This document shows positions 45,213-54,197 of a stretch of 63,034 nucleotides of DNA, piece by piece. This DNA is from Brevibacillus fulvus. GTDB taxonomy: Bacteria > Bacillota > Bacilli > Brevibacillales > Brevibacillaceae. The DNA lies in NCBI RefSeq assembly GCF_016908525.1, contig NZ_JAFBEB010000016.1, positions 1 through 63,034 on the forward strand, in the 5' to 3' direction. Each line of letters starts with the position of its first letter. Position 1 is the stretch's first letter. The position numbers and the translations under genes are program-made. A model generated the notes under the pieces. It did not search any database and had not been told where the DNA came from. It was given only the letters and a program-made list of their open reading frames with translations.

Positions 45213-47330
45213 TTATTCTTTTACCCTTAGTAAGCGTAATCCGTTCAACGTAACGATAAGAGTCGCTCCCATGTCGGCAAAGATGGCAAGCCACAGTGTG
45301 AGCCATCCTGGAACAATTAACAGTAGTGCTACCAGCTTAATTAAAAGCGAGAAAGCAATGTTTTGTTTGATGATACTGAGTGTTTTTCGACTCAAATTAA
45401 TTGTAAACGGCAGTTTGGTCAAGTCGTCGGCCATTAGTGCGATATCGGCTGTTTCTAGAGCCGTATCGGTTCCGGCACCACCCATGGCGATCCCTACATC
45501 AGCAGTGGCAAGTGCCGGCGCGTCGTTGACACCATCGCCCACCATTGCTACTTTCCCATGTGCTTTCAGCTGTTTAATGGCCTCCAGCTTATGCTCAGGC
45601 ATCAGTTCCGCCTTTACCTCATGAATTCCAATCCGTTTTCCAATTGCCTCCCCGGTTGCACGGTTATCCCCTGTAAGCATAACGGTTTTCGTTATACCCA
45701 ACTCTCGAAGTTTTTGAATTACGTTTTTACTGCTTTCCCGGACTTCGTCGGCAACGGCAATTAGGGCAAGTATCTCATTTTCCGTTCCGAGTACCATAAC
45801 CGTTTTTCCTTGTTTTTGCAAACCTTCGATTTCGGCTTTTATTTTTTCGGTTAGGTTCGAAGTATTCAACTCGGAAAACAAATTCGGACTGCCGATGTAG
45901 TACAGTTCCCCTTTTACTTTTGCCTTTACCCCTTTACCAGTAATGGATCGGAACTCTTCTACTTCGGATGACAAATCGACGTTTTCGTTTTCAGCTTTGC
46001 GGATAATTGCTGAAGCCAGTGGATGTTGGGACCCTTTTTCGATGACGGCTGCAATAGCCAACAATTCATTTTTCTCTTGACCACCATAGGTGATAAAGTC
46101 CGTAACCACTGGTACCCCTTTCGTCAAAGTTCCTGTTTTATCAAAAGCGATTGCAGACAATCGTCCTGCTTCCTCCAAATGAATGCCACCCTTAATCAAG
46201 ACACCGTTCTTTGCGGCATTCCCAATGGCAGTGACAATCGATACAGGTGTGGAGATCACCAGCGCGCACGGACATCCTACCACTAGTAACGCCAATCCTC
46301 GGTAGATCCACTCACCCCAACCGCCTCCAAGTAGAAGCGGAGGAACAACAGCAATGCCCAGTGCTAAGATCATAATCGCTGGCGTGTAATACTTTGCAAA
46401 TCGGTCAACGAATGCTTGAGACGGAGCGCGTTCCGCTTGCGCTTCTTCCACCAAATGAATAATCTTGGAGATCGTCGTATCCTCAACCCGTTTTGTTACT
46501 TTGACTTCAAGAAGCCCCTCTTCGTTTAGCGTACCTGCGAACACTTCATCACCAACGGTTTTTGTGACAGGTACAGATTCCCCTGTAATAGCAGCTTGAT
46601 TGATGGTGGATGTTCCTTTGATTACAACCCCATCCATGGCAAGTTTCTGCCCTGGTTTGACGATCATAATGTCGCCCACTTGGATGTCGTCCACATGAAC
46701 CATTAGCTCTTCGCTACCACGACGGATTAACGCTTCTTTCGGAGCGATGTCCATCAACGAACGAATGGATTGTCGAGCTTTTTCCATGGAGTAACGCTCC
46801 AATACTTCACTGATCGCAAAGAGGATGACTACTGTTGCTCCTTCACCCCATTCACCAATCGCCGCCGCCCCTAATATGGCTACGGTCATGAGAGTGTTCA
46901 TATCGAACTGGAGACGGAACAAGTTTTTAATCCCTTTAATGAAAAGCTCATAGCCGCCGATGAGAATGGAAGCAGCATAGACTACAGCAGTAAGGACATG
47001 TTCTTCCCCGAATTGCTGACCCAACAGGTATCCAAAGAGTAGAAGGACAGCTGAAAGCACTACTTTACCGTGCGCTTTCCAGAACGGTTCTTTCTTTTCT
47101 TCAACCCGTTCACTTTCGGGTATAATCTTCAGATTTTCAAATGCCCCTGCTTTTTCTAGTTCCTCGACAGTTGCTTCTCCAAAAACAGTTACCTTCGAAG
47201 CTCCAAAGTTCACTTGTGCCTCTTGAACGCCAGGCAGGTTTTTGACGTTCTTCTCGAAGATGGCTGCACAGTTGGTGCAGGTAAAACCTTGAACCCGATA
47301 GACCTTTTTTTGCTCTGCATTACTTCCCAT
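45213..47330 (-). CDS. cadA: CadA heavy-metal P1B-type ATPase
   Basis: A 705-residue Zn/Cd/Pb exporter: one N-terminal HMA domain with GFTCTNCA, eight membrane segments, TGES phosphatase motif, the CPC metal motif ([11 protein letters not shown]), the DKTGTLT phosphorylation site and [14 protein letters not shown] hydrolysis drives export of Cd2+, Zn2+ or Pb2+. It follows cadC with a short overlap. Confidence 0.93.
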   Translation of the reverse strand: MGSNAEQKKVYRVQGFTCTNCAAIFEKNVKNLPGVQEAQVNFGASKVTVFGEATVEELEKAGAFENLKIIPESERVEEKKEPFWKAHGKVVLSAVLLLFGYLLGQQFGEEHVLTAVVYAASILIGGYELFIKGIKNLFRLQFDMNTLMTVAILGAAAIGEWGEGATVVILFAISEVLERYSMEKARQSIRSLMDIAPKEALIRRGSEELMVHVDDIQVGDIMIVKPGQKLAMDGVVIKGTSTINQAAITGESVPVTKTVGDEVFAGTLNEEGLLEVKVTKRVEDTTISKIIHLVEEAQAERAPSQAFVDRFAKYYTPAIMILALGIAVVPPLLLGGGWGEWIYRGLALLVVGCPCALVISTPVSIVTAIGNAAKNGVLIKGGIHLEEAGRLSAIAFDKTGTLTKGVPVVTDFITYGGQEKNELLAIAAVIEKGSQHPLASAIIRKAENENVDLSSEVEEFRSITGKGVKAKVKGELYYIGSPNLFSELNTSNLTEKIKAEIEGLQKQGKTVMVLGTENEILALIAVADEVRESSKNVIQKLRELGITKTVMLTGDNRATGEAIGKRIGIHEVKAELMPEHKLEAIKQLKAHGKVAMVGDGVNDAPALATADVGIAMGGAGTDTALETADIALMADDLTKLPFTINLSRKTLSIIKQNIAFSLLIKLVALLLIVPGWLTLWLAIFADMGATLIVTLNGLRLLRVKE

Positions 47331-47691
47331 GGGTCACGACCTCCTGACTATGTGTCGAAGCAATTTGAACAAGCTGTCGTACATGTTCATCTTCCAACGA
47401 GTAGAAAACCAATTTCCCTTCCTTGCGATATTTTGCTAATCCCAATTCTTTTAACATCCGCAAATGATGGGAAGCCGTTGCCATCGAAGACCCGATGATG
47501 TTGGCTACATCACATACGCAGAGTTCATCTTCTTGGCATAACGCGAACGCTATCTTCATGCGTGTTTCATCCGCTAATACCTTAAACATCTTTGCCATAG
47601 TTGGGATGTCTTGTTGACCAAGAGTCTCTTGGACACGACGAACCTTGGATTCGTCATAACAATAAATTTCACATGTATCTTTTTCTTTCAT
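47320..47691 (-). CDS. cadC: CadC metal-responsive repressor (ArsR/SmtB family)
   Basis: A 123-residue winged-helix repressor; ATG 47691 is preceded by GGAGGTG. Metal-site cysteines in the N-terminus (DTCEIYC) and in [14 protein letters not shown] match CadC, and the recognition helix is [17 protein letters not shown]. It represses the cad operon and is released by Cd, Pb or Zn. Confidence 0.92.
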   Translation of the reverse strand: MKEKDTCEIYCYDESKVRRVQETLGQQDIPTMAKMFKVLADETRMKIAFALCQEDELCVCDVANIIGSSMATASHHLRMLKELGLAKYRKEGKLVFYSLEDEHVRQLVQIASTHSQEVVTHGK

Positions 47692-47707
47692 GAAATCACC
47701 TCCGACA

Positions 47708-47779
47708 ATCAAACCATCGTTTGATCATTATTATCATAAACCATTATCCTTATACATTCAAATGAACTTTTGAATGTAT
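47708..47779 (-). promoter_or_regulatory. Promoter and two operators of the cad operon
   Basis: On the minus strand -35 TTGAAT (47761-47756) and -10 TATGAT (47738-47733) are 17 bases apart. The palindrome with arms ATACATTCAAA/TTTGAATGTAT (47752-47762 and 47769-47779) overlaps the -35 box and matches CadC/CzrA operators. A second palindrome ATCAAAC/GTTTGAT (47708-47725) lies downstream of the -10. Confidence 0.85.
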
Positions 47780-47797
47780 GTGTGCATAAATTAAAAA

Positions 47798-47820
47798 GCT
47801 GTTAGGATTTACCTAACAGC
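47798..47820 (-). terminator. Terminator of the SOS-like regulator gene
   Basis: Arms GCTGTTAGG and CCTAACAGC are perfect 9-bp complements; on the minus strand a TTTTTAA run follows. It separates the element backbone from the cad operon. Confidence 0.75.
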
Positions 47821-47900
47821 ATCTAATTACTTTTAAGTGAATTATGTACAATCTCATCAAGATATAGGCAGAACAAATCGACTTGCAGCAAACATGTTAT

Positions 47901-48149
47901 CTATCCTATCTTACTCTCCAGCTTATTGACTCCCTTCTTTCCCACGCCTCCAGCAATGTGATGTCGTCCGGGGCTGGATCGCATCCACTCGATACTCTTT
48001 TCCCGAGCCAACGCGGCCAGTACCTCCATCACGCCGCTACGACTGCGCCCGGTTTTTACGCACAGCTCATCCACTGTCGGCGTGCGCCGACGACCAACGG
48101 AAAAGTTGGCGATAATGCGCAAAACCTTTCGCTCGATGTCAGACAGCAT
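47901..48149 (-). CDS. Small LexA-type winged-helix protein
   Basis: An 82-residue protein with only a DNA-binding domain. RRRTPTVDELCVKTGRSRSGVMEVLAALAREKSIEW resembles the N-terminal LexA winged helix; no protease domain follows. ATG 48149 is preceded by GGGAGTG. A CGAAC-N4-GTTTG box at its promoter suggests control by LexA or by itself. Confidence 0.55.
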   Translation of the reverse strand: MLSDIERKVLRIIANFSVGRRRTPTVDELCVKTGRSRSGVMEVLAALAREKSIEWMRSSPGRHHIAGGVGKKGVNKLESKIG

Positions 48150-48170
48150 GGAAGCTCACTCCCAATGATG

Positions 48171-48214
48171 CGAACATTTGTTTGTATTATATGCGAACAA
48201 GGACGAACATGCAA
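48171..48214 (-). promoter_or_regulatory. SigA-type promoter with LexA/DinR-like box
   Basis: On the minus strand TTGCAT (48214-48209), a 17-base spacer and TATAAT (48191-48186) form a near-consensus promoter. CGAACATTTGTTTG at 48171-48184 matches the Bacillus LexA box (CGAAC-N4-GTTCG) in all but one base. Two more GTTCG pentamers lie in the spacer. Confidence 0.6.
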
Positions 48215-48223
48215 ATAAAAAAT

Positions 48224-48239
48224 CTCCACATTAGTGGAG
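48224..48239 (-). terminator. Small terminator hairpin
   Basis: CTCCAC/GTGGAG with an ATTA loop, followed on the minus strand by ATTTTTTATTT. Positions 48240-48606 between it and the next gene have no intact gene; minus-strand pieces such as FDWGERGTLMFLDGGPGW in broken frames suggest a decayed gene. Confidence 0.6.
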
Positions 48240-48606
48240 CATCGGTAAGTTATTTTCCCTGGGGTCTAACAGTTTTGGAGACCATCCAGGTCCACCGTCA
48301 AGAAACATCAGCGTGCCTCTTTCTCCCCAATCGAATTGAACTCATCCGGCGCAGCTGTCTGCTTTCCAGTCTGGGCCGCTTTCGGCAACGAGAAGGACAC
48401 CACTCCGTCTCGATCTGGCCGAGGTCGCCTTTTATTGGTTGCCACGCGCTGTCGTTATCAACCGATCAAAGAGCAGACGCCCTTCTTCATTCCTCGGGTC
48501 CTGCGTCGCCCGTTTCCGTTACCAGCGATCCGCCCGCAACTGTCATCCAGGCGACGAACTACATGCAGTCTTTCCGGTGCCCTGGCAAGGCCTCATATCA
48601 GAGAAT

Positions 48607-49089
48607 TTACCGAATCGAAAACACCAGTTTTCTGCCTTCCTTCTCGATCTTGACTCTCTCTGAATGCTTCAGCGCCTTTTGGAGAATCATGTACGGATTC
48701 GCCCATTCGACTGCCCGACGTTTTTGCAGTTCCCCGTAAAGTTCTGTCAGTGTCAGCGGTGCTGCCGCTTCCTCCAAAATCGTTTCTACCTCCCTGGCTA
48801 TTCCCGGATAATCATGATGCTGATACGGCTTTCGGGCTTTACCCGCTCGCTGTGCCTGTATCTCATGGGGAACCGCCGATCCACTTGTTGTTTCTCCTTG
48901 CTGATCATCCGTGCCAGAAGGTACACCATACCGCTCGTCCAACTCACGGATTCGGTGTAAGATCTGCTTGATCTCCTCCCCCAGTTCTTTGTCTCGTTCC
49001 ATATACTCTCTTCTTAGAGATAGTCGTTGCTCAAGCAGAGATTGCAATGTCATATGTAGTGCCTGACGTTCGTTAAATGTTGTAGACAT
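48607..49089 (-). CDS. Uncharacterised protein: coiled coil plus winged-helix-like C-terminus
   Basis: A 160-residue protein from ATG 49089 behind AAGGAGTCG. Residues 1-55 are a charged coiled coil, then a polar linker, then YPGIAREVETILEEAAAPLTLTELYGELQKRR, which looks like a HARE/winged-helix fold that binds DNA or chromatin-like complexes. The function is unknown. It is the last gene of the block downstream of the E1-like gene. Confidence 0.5.
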   Translation of the reverse strand: MSTTFNERQALHMTLQSLLEQRLSLRREYMERDKELGEEIKQILHRIRELDERYGVPSGTDDQQGETTSGSAVPHEIQAQRAGKARKPYQHHDYPGIAREVETILEEAAAPLTLTELYGELQKRRAVEWANPYMILQKALKHSERVKIEKEGRKLVFSIR

Positions 49090-49251
49090 ATTCGACTCCT
49101 TTTTGATTGTTTTTTTTGAGTAATTTGATATCTTCAATATTTTTTCCTGCGATTCTTACCACAACAACCATCCATACACTGACGTGTAACAGTCAGGTGA
49201 ACCGAAACAGTATCCGAATAGTACTACGTTTTCGCAGCAAAAACAAAAATC

Positions 49252-49274
49252 GAGTGCCCATTTCCTGGACACTC
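49252..49274 (-). terminator. Terminator after the E1-like gene
   Basis: GAGTGTCC and GGGCACTC pair with one mismatch on the minus strand and are followed by GATTTTTGTTTTT. It directly abuts the stop codon of the E1/ThiF gene. Confidence 0.7.
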
Positions 49275-50108
49275 TCAACCTTCTTGAATCCTTTCCCCAC
49301 GCATGTACATTTTTTTCGCGTGGAAGAACGTCACGTGTGTAGACAACGTTCTCTCCCCAAACAATTCATTCAAGTAACCGGCCACTGCCTGCGCTGCAAA
49401 CCGGTTGGTAATCAACCGCTGCGGCTCGGATGCAATCACCTGGGAACATGCCATTCCAGAAGGAGCAATCTCGTCCTTATCCTCCAATATGTCTGGAAAG
49501 CGGCCGGCCACCGGTTCCAGAAACGTTTTTCCGTTCAATCTCAATCCGGCTACTACTTGTCCTGTCCATCCAGTATTCGCGTGACGCTGCTTCTCCTCCT
49601 CCGTCCACTCTTCTCGTGGTCGGCGGTCACGAGGAACCCAGGCAGCTTCCACTCCCACATCGATGTAGAGCAGCTTTTCTTGACTGAGAAAGTAACTGTG
49701 CATGACCTGGCGTGTGTAGTTGTTATCTACTGCGCCGATCAAAATCGGAAGAAAAAACGTGTCCCAACTGTAACAGCCTCGATAATCCGTAAACTGAAAC
49801 AATCGGTCTAACGTTCTTTCATCCTCAATGTACCGTTCATCAAACGCAGCGATCGGCACTTGATAATGGCTGCGGTACCGGTTAGCCAGTACCGCAGCTT
49901 TCTTCTGTCCGACATCCTTTGGTATAAAGAGTTGATTAGCCAAATTCTTTTGTTCTACCGTATCCGGATCGGCCACCAGGTAAAACCCCTGTACCTTGAA
50001 TATATTCATCATTTGAGCGCATTGCTGCAGAATATATCCGCCATTTGCGCCTGCGCCGATCTGAACGATATAGTAAAAGATCTTCTTCCGTTCGTTAAAC
50101 CGTATCAT
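49275..50108 (-). CDS. E1/ThiF-family protein, PRTRC-like
   Basis: A 277-residue E1-like adenylating protein. The nucleotide loop GAGANG is at 18-23, the acidic turn DPDTVEQKNLANQ at 47-59 (the conserved Asp and Asn/Gln of ThiF), a Lys in GQKKAAVLA, GAVDNN, and a C-terminal MACSQVIASEPQRLITN that may hold the reactive Cys. It lies 4 bases after the JAMM gene with its binding site overlapping that stop. The trio E2-like, JAMM and E1 is the ubiquitin-like core of PRTRC-type plasmid cassettes. Confidence 0.8.
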   Translation of the reverse strand: MIRFNERKKIFYYIVQIGAGANGGYILQQCAQMMNIFKVQGFYLVADPDTVEQKNLANQLFIPKDVGQKKAAVLANRYRSHYQVPIAAFDERYIEDERTLDRLFQFTDYRGCYSWDTFFLPILIGAVDNNYTRQVMHSYFLSQEKLLYIDVGVEAAWVPRDRRPREEWTEEEKQRHANTGWTGQVVAGLRLNGKTFLEPVAGRFPDILEDKDEIAPSGMACSQVIASEPQRLITNRFAAQAVAGYLNELFGERTLSTHVTFFHAKKMYMRGERIQEG

Positions 50109-50112
50109 CGTC

Positions 50113-51210
50113 TCACGCTCCTTTCACGGACACTTGAGGAAAGTCCAAGCTCGTCGGAGACTCCAACGGTGATTCAAAGACGAAATGGGGATTGATGATC
50201 AGATACTCCCCGTCCAGACACGTCCTCACCAGGATTTGCGGGAAGAAATCCAGCACCCTTCCCACAACCGCGTAGAGGATTGGCGCCTGCTCAGATCGAT
50301 CATCTTGGGAAGAAAAGTAGGCTTCCATCGTATGGTGAGAGTGGATTTCCATCACTTTCACGACGTTTTCCACGTAAGCTACTTGCTCAGTTGGTTCACA
50401 CATGTCTCTGCACACAATCTGTGCCGGAATCACCAGTTGGTACCCTTCTTCTCCCCAGTAAATCTCGCCATGAACCTCAGCGCCATGTGTCCGGGCGAAG
50501 TAACGGGCAACAATCAAAAACTGCGTCAGAATCCCCCAGGGAATCCTGGGGAATTTTAGACGCACACCTTCTACCAACGTCGGAACACTAGGAACCTTCC
50601 GAGCCCTTTTGCAGATTGTTAACGCTTCTGTTTCGCGGATATGGTACATATGACCATCAGCTCCGGGAACATACATGTTGGACCGGCGATTTGCCACAGC
50701 ATCCTCCAACTTCAGATAGACACCATGTCGGCGTTCCAAGATCATGCCGCTTCCTTTCTTTCGTGCGGTTAGAACAGGGATAATCATATTCTTTTCCTTG
50801 ATGAATGTCATCGTTGTTAACTCTTCAGTTAGTTCGCCAAAGTCATTCTCCATCCGTTTCCTCACGTCTTCGCCAGTAATGTTCCTCAACTTCTCTTCGG
50901 TGTTGTCTCCTTTAGTTTGTTCATCAGTTGGAGAACTGTCTGGAAGACCATTCGTGATTTCTTCCGGTGTAAAGTAATCGGTCAGAGGAATGTTCTCCCC
51001 GCCATACCGGATGATCGTCTCGGTGTTTAGTTCCCATGTTTCCGGTTCACTTTTCGTGACAGATACAGCCGTTTTCTTTTGGTCCTTGGAAGCTATCCGT
51101 GATTTAGTGGCTGCCGTCGTCTTTTTGCCTTTTCCTGTGTCCTGGATGGCCTCCGGTTCCTCTTCTCCTAAAAAGCTGAACAAAGTTTCTTGAAACAGTT
51201 TGTCAGTCAT
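50113..51210 (-). CDS. JAMM/JAB metalloprotease-domain protein (PRTRC protein A-like)
   Basis: About 365 residues. The exact start is uncertain between ATG 51210 and 51219, both behind AGAGGAGG. The first 130 residues are low-complexity and charged. The C-terminal half has a complete JAMM motif: Glu249 (VHGEIY), then HSH-x7-S-x2-D covering His290, His292, Ser300 and Asp303. JAMM proteases remove ubiquitin-like proteins from targets or mature them. It is transcribed with the E1-like gene. Confidence 0.82.
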   Translation of the reverse strand: MTDKLFQETLFSFLGEEEPEAIQDTGKGKKTTAATKSRIASKDQKKTAVSVTKSEPETWELNTETIIRYGGENIPLTDYFTPEEITNGLPDSSPTDEQTKGDNTEEKLRNITGEDVRKRMENDFGELTEELTTMTFIKEKNMIIPVLTARKKGSGMILERRHGVYLKLEDAVANRRSNMYVPGADGHMYHIRETEALTICKRARKVPSVPTLVEGVRLKFPRIPWGILTQFLIVARYFARTHGAEVHGEIYWGEEGYQLVIPAQIVCRDMCEPTEQVAYVENVVKVMEIHSHHTMEAYFSSQDDRSEQAPILYAVVGRVLDFFPQILVRTCLDGEYLIINPHFVFESPLESPTSLDFPQVSVKGA

Positions 51211-51239
51211 GCTTTCCATGCCTCCTCTTGGATTCATTT

Positions 51240-51283
51240 CAAAAAAAAAATAAAGACTATAGCTTTCGCTAAAGTCTTTGATC
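51240..51283 (-). terminator. Strong terminator between E2-like and JAMM genes
   Basis: On the minus strand AAAGACTTTAGC and GCTATAGTCTTT pair with one mismatch around a GAAA tetraloop, followed by A and ten T. The JAMM-E1 pair therefore needs its own promoter or read-through. Confidence 0.85.
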
Positions 51284-52044
51284 TACAGTTCTTGGCAGTA
51301 TTGTCCAAACGTTCGTTGCTTGGATGTTAACCATTCCTCTGGAAAATCCTGCCCTTGCATGCGATTGTATAGCTCCCGCAAATCACTGATCCCGGATTCG
51401 TTCCGGTTCGTGTTGTAATAGCAGGTAGAACTGGGAGCCGCAAAAAAGACCTGGTGCATAGTAGCAAGTTGAGCCAAGTCTTTGATAACCGGCAACGTAT
51501 TTCCCCCCATACAAACCACACCATTCGATACATTCGCGTAAGGAAACTTGTATAGTTCGGTGTCCTCGCGAATCCTCCCCTTGTCCTTGACGGCCAAGAT
51601 GTGCAGCTGTTGAATGCGACCATCCCGGATTCGGTACCCAAACAACATCCGCGGGAATCCCACCTGTTCAAAAGTGGTGTTGTAATAGGCAATGTCCCAT
51701 TTTCCTTTAGGCACCTCGATAAATACCATCTGGATCTTCTGCGCTCGATTAATCCAAATGTGTTTGACACAGTTGACGGGCAAGGTAGGAGTCTCGATAC
51801 GTATCGCCGGATTTTTCATCCGTTTTCTTCCGATGATTTTTCGTAGTCGTTTCCGTTTCTGAACCCCCAGGATTCTCATTGGCTTTAAATTCTCCGATTC
51901 AGAATTTCGGATGGACTCGACAAAATCATCAAAACTCATCACGTATTCGTCTACCTTTACGCCCTCCGATGAGGTAACCTGGACAGTACAGTATGGTGTG
52001 TGCTGCGTAAAATCATCACTAAACTTCACAGTAAAATGCAGCAT
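51283..52044 (-). CDS. E2-like (Prok-E2_D, PRTRC protein B-like) protein
   Basis: A 253-residue protein from ATG 52044 behind GAGGTG. The central part, FIEVPKGKWDIAYYNTTFEQVGFPRMLFGYRIRDG in two stretches, followed by YKFPYANVSNGVVCMGGN, fits the E2-like fold of the PRTRC B family, with Cys178 (VCMG) as the candidate thioester residue. It is separated from the JAMM-E1 pair only by a terminator. No ubiquitin-like partner is obvious in the window. Confidence 0.75.
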   Translation of the reverse strand: MLHFTVKFSDDFTQHTPYCTVQVTSSEGVKVDEYVMSFDDFVESIRNSESENLKPMRILGVQKRKRLRKIIGRKRMKNPAIRIETPTLPVNCVKHIWINRAQKIQMVFIEVPKGKWDIAYYNTTFEQVGFPRMLFGYRIRDGRIQQLHILAVKDKGRIREDTELYKFPYANVSNGVVCMGGNTLPVIKDLAQLATMHQVFFAAPSSTCYYNTNRNESGISDLRELYNRMQGQDFPEEWLTSKQRTFGQYCQEL

Positions 52045-52540
52045 ACCTCGCACCTCTATTTCCTTTTAAGTATTGGGCATACACCAACAACCTATCGAGT
52101 AACTTCCTGATCTGGATGAGCTCTTGAATGAACTGATTGAAATAGGACGGACTTTCGTGGATCTCGATGATAAAGCCCATTTTCTTCAGTTCGATGATCA
52201 TCTCAGCTCCCGTCCAGTCGCAGACAACTCTCTTATTCCATCGGAGCTGTCTTTCGACCCATTCTTTTGTAAACACCCCAAGAAGTTCTTCGACGTCTGG
52301 ACATAGGATGACAAACTTCCGGATGTCATATGACCCGTCTTCCTCTTCTTCCTCAGCGCAAGCACCAAACAGTCGCTCCGTTGCCTTCATAAAGATATCT
52401 CCCCCCATGTTTTCAAACGCATAATCCGTTACCCAGCACCCCATGTCGGATACCCGATACCCAGCATCGTGAAGGAGCTTTAACGAAAGCAAATTATCCA
52501 AGGACGACTGAATGACTTGGCAATCCTCGATACTAAACAT
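52019..52540 (-). CDS. Uncharacterised protein upstream of the E2-like gene
   Basis: A 173-residue acidic protein behind GGGAGAG that overlaps the E2-like gene by 26 bases, so the two are translationally coupled. No known domain. An EEEEEDG stretch at about 65-72 is followed by VILCPDVEELLGVFTKEWVERQLRW and a helical C-terminus. The tight coupling suggests it works with the E2-like protein, possibly as an adaptor or substrate. Confidence 0.6.
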   Translation of the reverse strand: MFSIEDCQVIQSSLDNLLSLKLLHDAGYRVSDMGCWVTDYAFENMGGDIFMKATERLFGACAEEEEEDGSYDIRKFVILCPDVEELLGVFTKEWVERQLRWNKRVVCDWTGAEMIIELKKMGFIIEIHESPSYFNQFIQELIQIRKLLDRLLVYAQYLKGNRGARYAAFYCEV

Positions 52541-52554
52541 ATCAATGCTCTCCC

Positions 52555-52905
52555 TCAGATAAAATCGTCTTCTTCTGCATACTGTTTCTTCCTAGAATGA
52601 AGCAGTGTGTAAATGTTCTGCGTGCTCCTGACATACTCATAGATTACGTTGTACCAATTGGCCCGCTCAGTTTCTTCATCATAGATGTCTTCCATCGAAT
52701 AAAGAGAATGGGCTTCATTGTACACGTAATCCAGTTCGTCCAATGTAAAGCTGTCGAAATCGACTTCCGATGCATCGGCGCCGGCATACAGGTATTCGAC
52801 GATGCGAAACATACCTGGAGTTTGCCTACGTGGACTATTTGATGAGATGCTGCGAACCTGAAGTTGTTTTAGGAACTCATTGGTTGAAAATCTCCTTTTC
52901 TTCAT
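52555..52905 (-). CDS. Uncharacterised small acidic helical protein
   Basis: A 116-residue protein, basic at the start (MKKRRFSTNEFLKQL) and acidic from residue 40 on, with predicted helices and many aromatic residues. It is 14 bases upstream of the next gene of the E2 operon and follows the dnaN terminator. A bacterial ubiquitin-like protein would be expected near here, but I see neither a beta-grasp pattern nor a C-terminal Gly-Gly. Confidence 0.5.
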   Translation of the reverse strand: MKKRRFSTNEFLKQLQVRSISSNSPRRQTPGMFRIVEYLYAGADASEVDFDSFTLDELDYVYNEAHSLYSMEDIYDEETERANWYNVIYEYVRSTQNIYTLLHSRKKQYAEEDDFI

Positions 52906-52929
52906 CGCTAATGCATCCTTTCAAAGAAA

Positions 52930-52955
52930 CAGAAGGGGAATGAGATCCCCTTCTG
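52930..52955 (-). terminator. Terminator of dnaN
   Basis: Perfect 10-bp arms CAGAAGGGGA/TCCCCTTCTG with a 6-base loop lie 10 bases past the dnaN stop and are followed on the minus strand by TTTCTTT. Confidence 0.8.
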
Positions 52956-52964
52956 CTCTGCAAA

Positions 52965-54089
52965 TTATGCTGATCGCACAGGCAATATTAAGGCAAACCC
53001 TGTTTCATCACCTGTCGGTCGTATGATTAACGGTGCATTTGCACCAGATGCTTGAAACATGACTTCTTTTGCCTTCATATGTCGTAGTGCCTCCAGGAGA
53101 TACTTCGTACTGAACTTCATCTCAAAAGTATCGCCTTCGAGATCCGAGACAAACACTTCCTCCTGTACTTTTCCCATCCCTTCCTGACTGGCCGAAATGA
53201 GAAGAGAAGGCATTGCGGATTGTATCACCTGTAAGCGACACATATTGGCTTTTCCTTCCTTGGAGACGATGCTCACCCGCTCCAGTACCTTGACTAACTC
53301 ATCCCGATTTGCCACAAATGTTGTCGAAATAATTGTTGGGATTACCCTGGATATTTCCGGGTAAGTACCGGAAATTAGCCTAGAAGCATACGTTACGTTC
53401 TTGCAAGTGAGTCGTAACGAGTTCTCTGTGCAGTGGATGGTGACCTTATCGGTCGTGTCCTCAATTAGCTTTACCATCTCTTCTGCAGCCGTGGCAGGCA
53501 AAATCATCTTCGGTAACTTCAGTTCTTGATCCAGCTGAACGGTCCAAGATCCCAGCCTATGAGAATCCGTTGCGACGAACGTTACTGCCTTTTCCTTGCT
53601 AACGATATGGATGCCCTGTAGGGTAGGGCGCATAGCAGATACCGAGCAGGCATACTCCAAACGTAACCCGTTAGCCAAATCAGATGCTTGTATCTCAACA
53701 CAAACGCCGGTATCGTCCAACGAAAAGGATGGGTACTCATCAGCTTTCATCGTCTTTAGCTCGAAAGTCGATTTCCCCGCGGTAATGGAGATCTCATTTT
53801 CCCCAATTTTCAGTTGGATCTCACCCGCTGGCAACTTACGCACAATGTCCAGGAATATTCTTGCCGGTACGACTACCGCACATGGTTGAGACGATGAGCA
53901 ATTGTCATCCTCCGTAATCTGGATGGTGTTATCCGTATCAGAACCGGTAATGGTCAAAGATTCTCCCGTGAATTGGAGATGAAAACCGGTTAGAATCGGA
54001 ATCGTCGTCTGTTTTGCAACTGCTCGGTATGCTTTCGACAGATCAGCAACTAAACGTTCTGAATCCTTAATCACGATTTTCGTCTTCAT
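52965..54089 (-). CDS. dnaN: DNA polymerase III sliding clamp (beta subunit) DnaN
   Basis: A 374-residue clamp with the usual three repeated domains. Typical stretches: FHLQFTGESLTITGSDTD, RIFLDIVRKLPAGEI, MRPTLQGIHIVSKEKAVTFVATDSHRL in two parts, and a C-terminal ALILPVR that forms part of the partner-binding surface. It tethers polymerases to DNA. Its neighbours are mobile-element genes rather than dnaA/recF, so this is an accessory clamp. A structured leader shared with radC precedes it. Confidence 0.92.
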   Translation of the reverse strand: MKTKIVIKDSERLVADLSKAYRAVAKQTTIPILTGFHLQFTGESLTITGSDTDNTIQITEDDNCSSSQPCAVVVPARIFLDIVRKLPAGEIQLKIGENEISITAGKSTFELKTMKADEYPSFSLDDTGVCVEIQASDLANGLRLEYACSVSAMRPTLQGIHIVSKEKAVTFVATDSHRLGSWTVQLDQELKLPKMILPATAAEEMVKLIEDTTDKVTIHCTENSLRLTCKNVTYASRLISGTYPEISRVIPTIISTTFVANRDELVKVLERVSIVSKEGKANMCRLQVIQSAMPSLLISASQEGMGKVQEEVFVSDLEGDTFEMKFSTKYLLEALRHMKAKEVMFQASGANAPLIIRPTGDETGFALILPVRSA

Positions 54090-54092
54090 GCT

Positions 54093-54166
54093 TCCTCCTA
54101 CTCGAACCGGGGCCGAGTGGCCCCATAGTTCGAGCCACTCGTTTTCTTACCCCGGTGATAGGTAGA
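54093..54166 (-). promoter_or_regulatory. Structured leader motif 1 (dnaN copy)
   Basis: Between promoter side and ATG the minus-strand RNA can form two mutually exclusive hairpins. Hairpin A: CTCGAAC/GTTCGAG (54101-54107 with 54128-54134) extended by GGGGCC/GGCCCC (54109-54114 with 54119-54124). Hairpin B: CGAGTGGC/GCCACTCG (54114-54121 with 54134-54141). A small 5' stem with loop TATCACCG precedes them and AGGAGG follows. The radC copy keeps all pairings with compensating changes. Confidence 0.75.
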
Positions 54167-54197
54167 ATCTTTTCGGCAAATACGTTACCTTACCGTA

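Noticed and set aside
48182-48739. 185-codon plus-strand frame in the gap before the backbone genes
   Set aside because: Overlaps a real minus-strand gene end and a terminator, and the composition (Ser/Pro/Arg-rich) is not protein-like for this genome.
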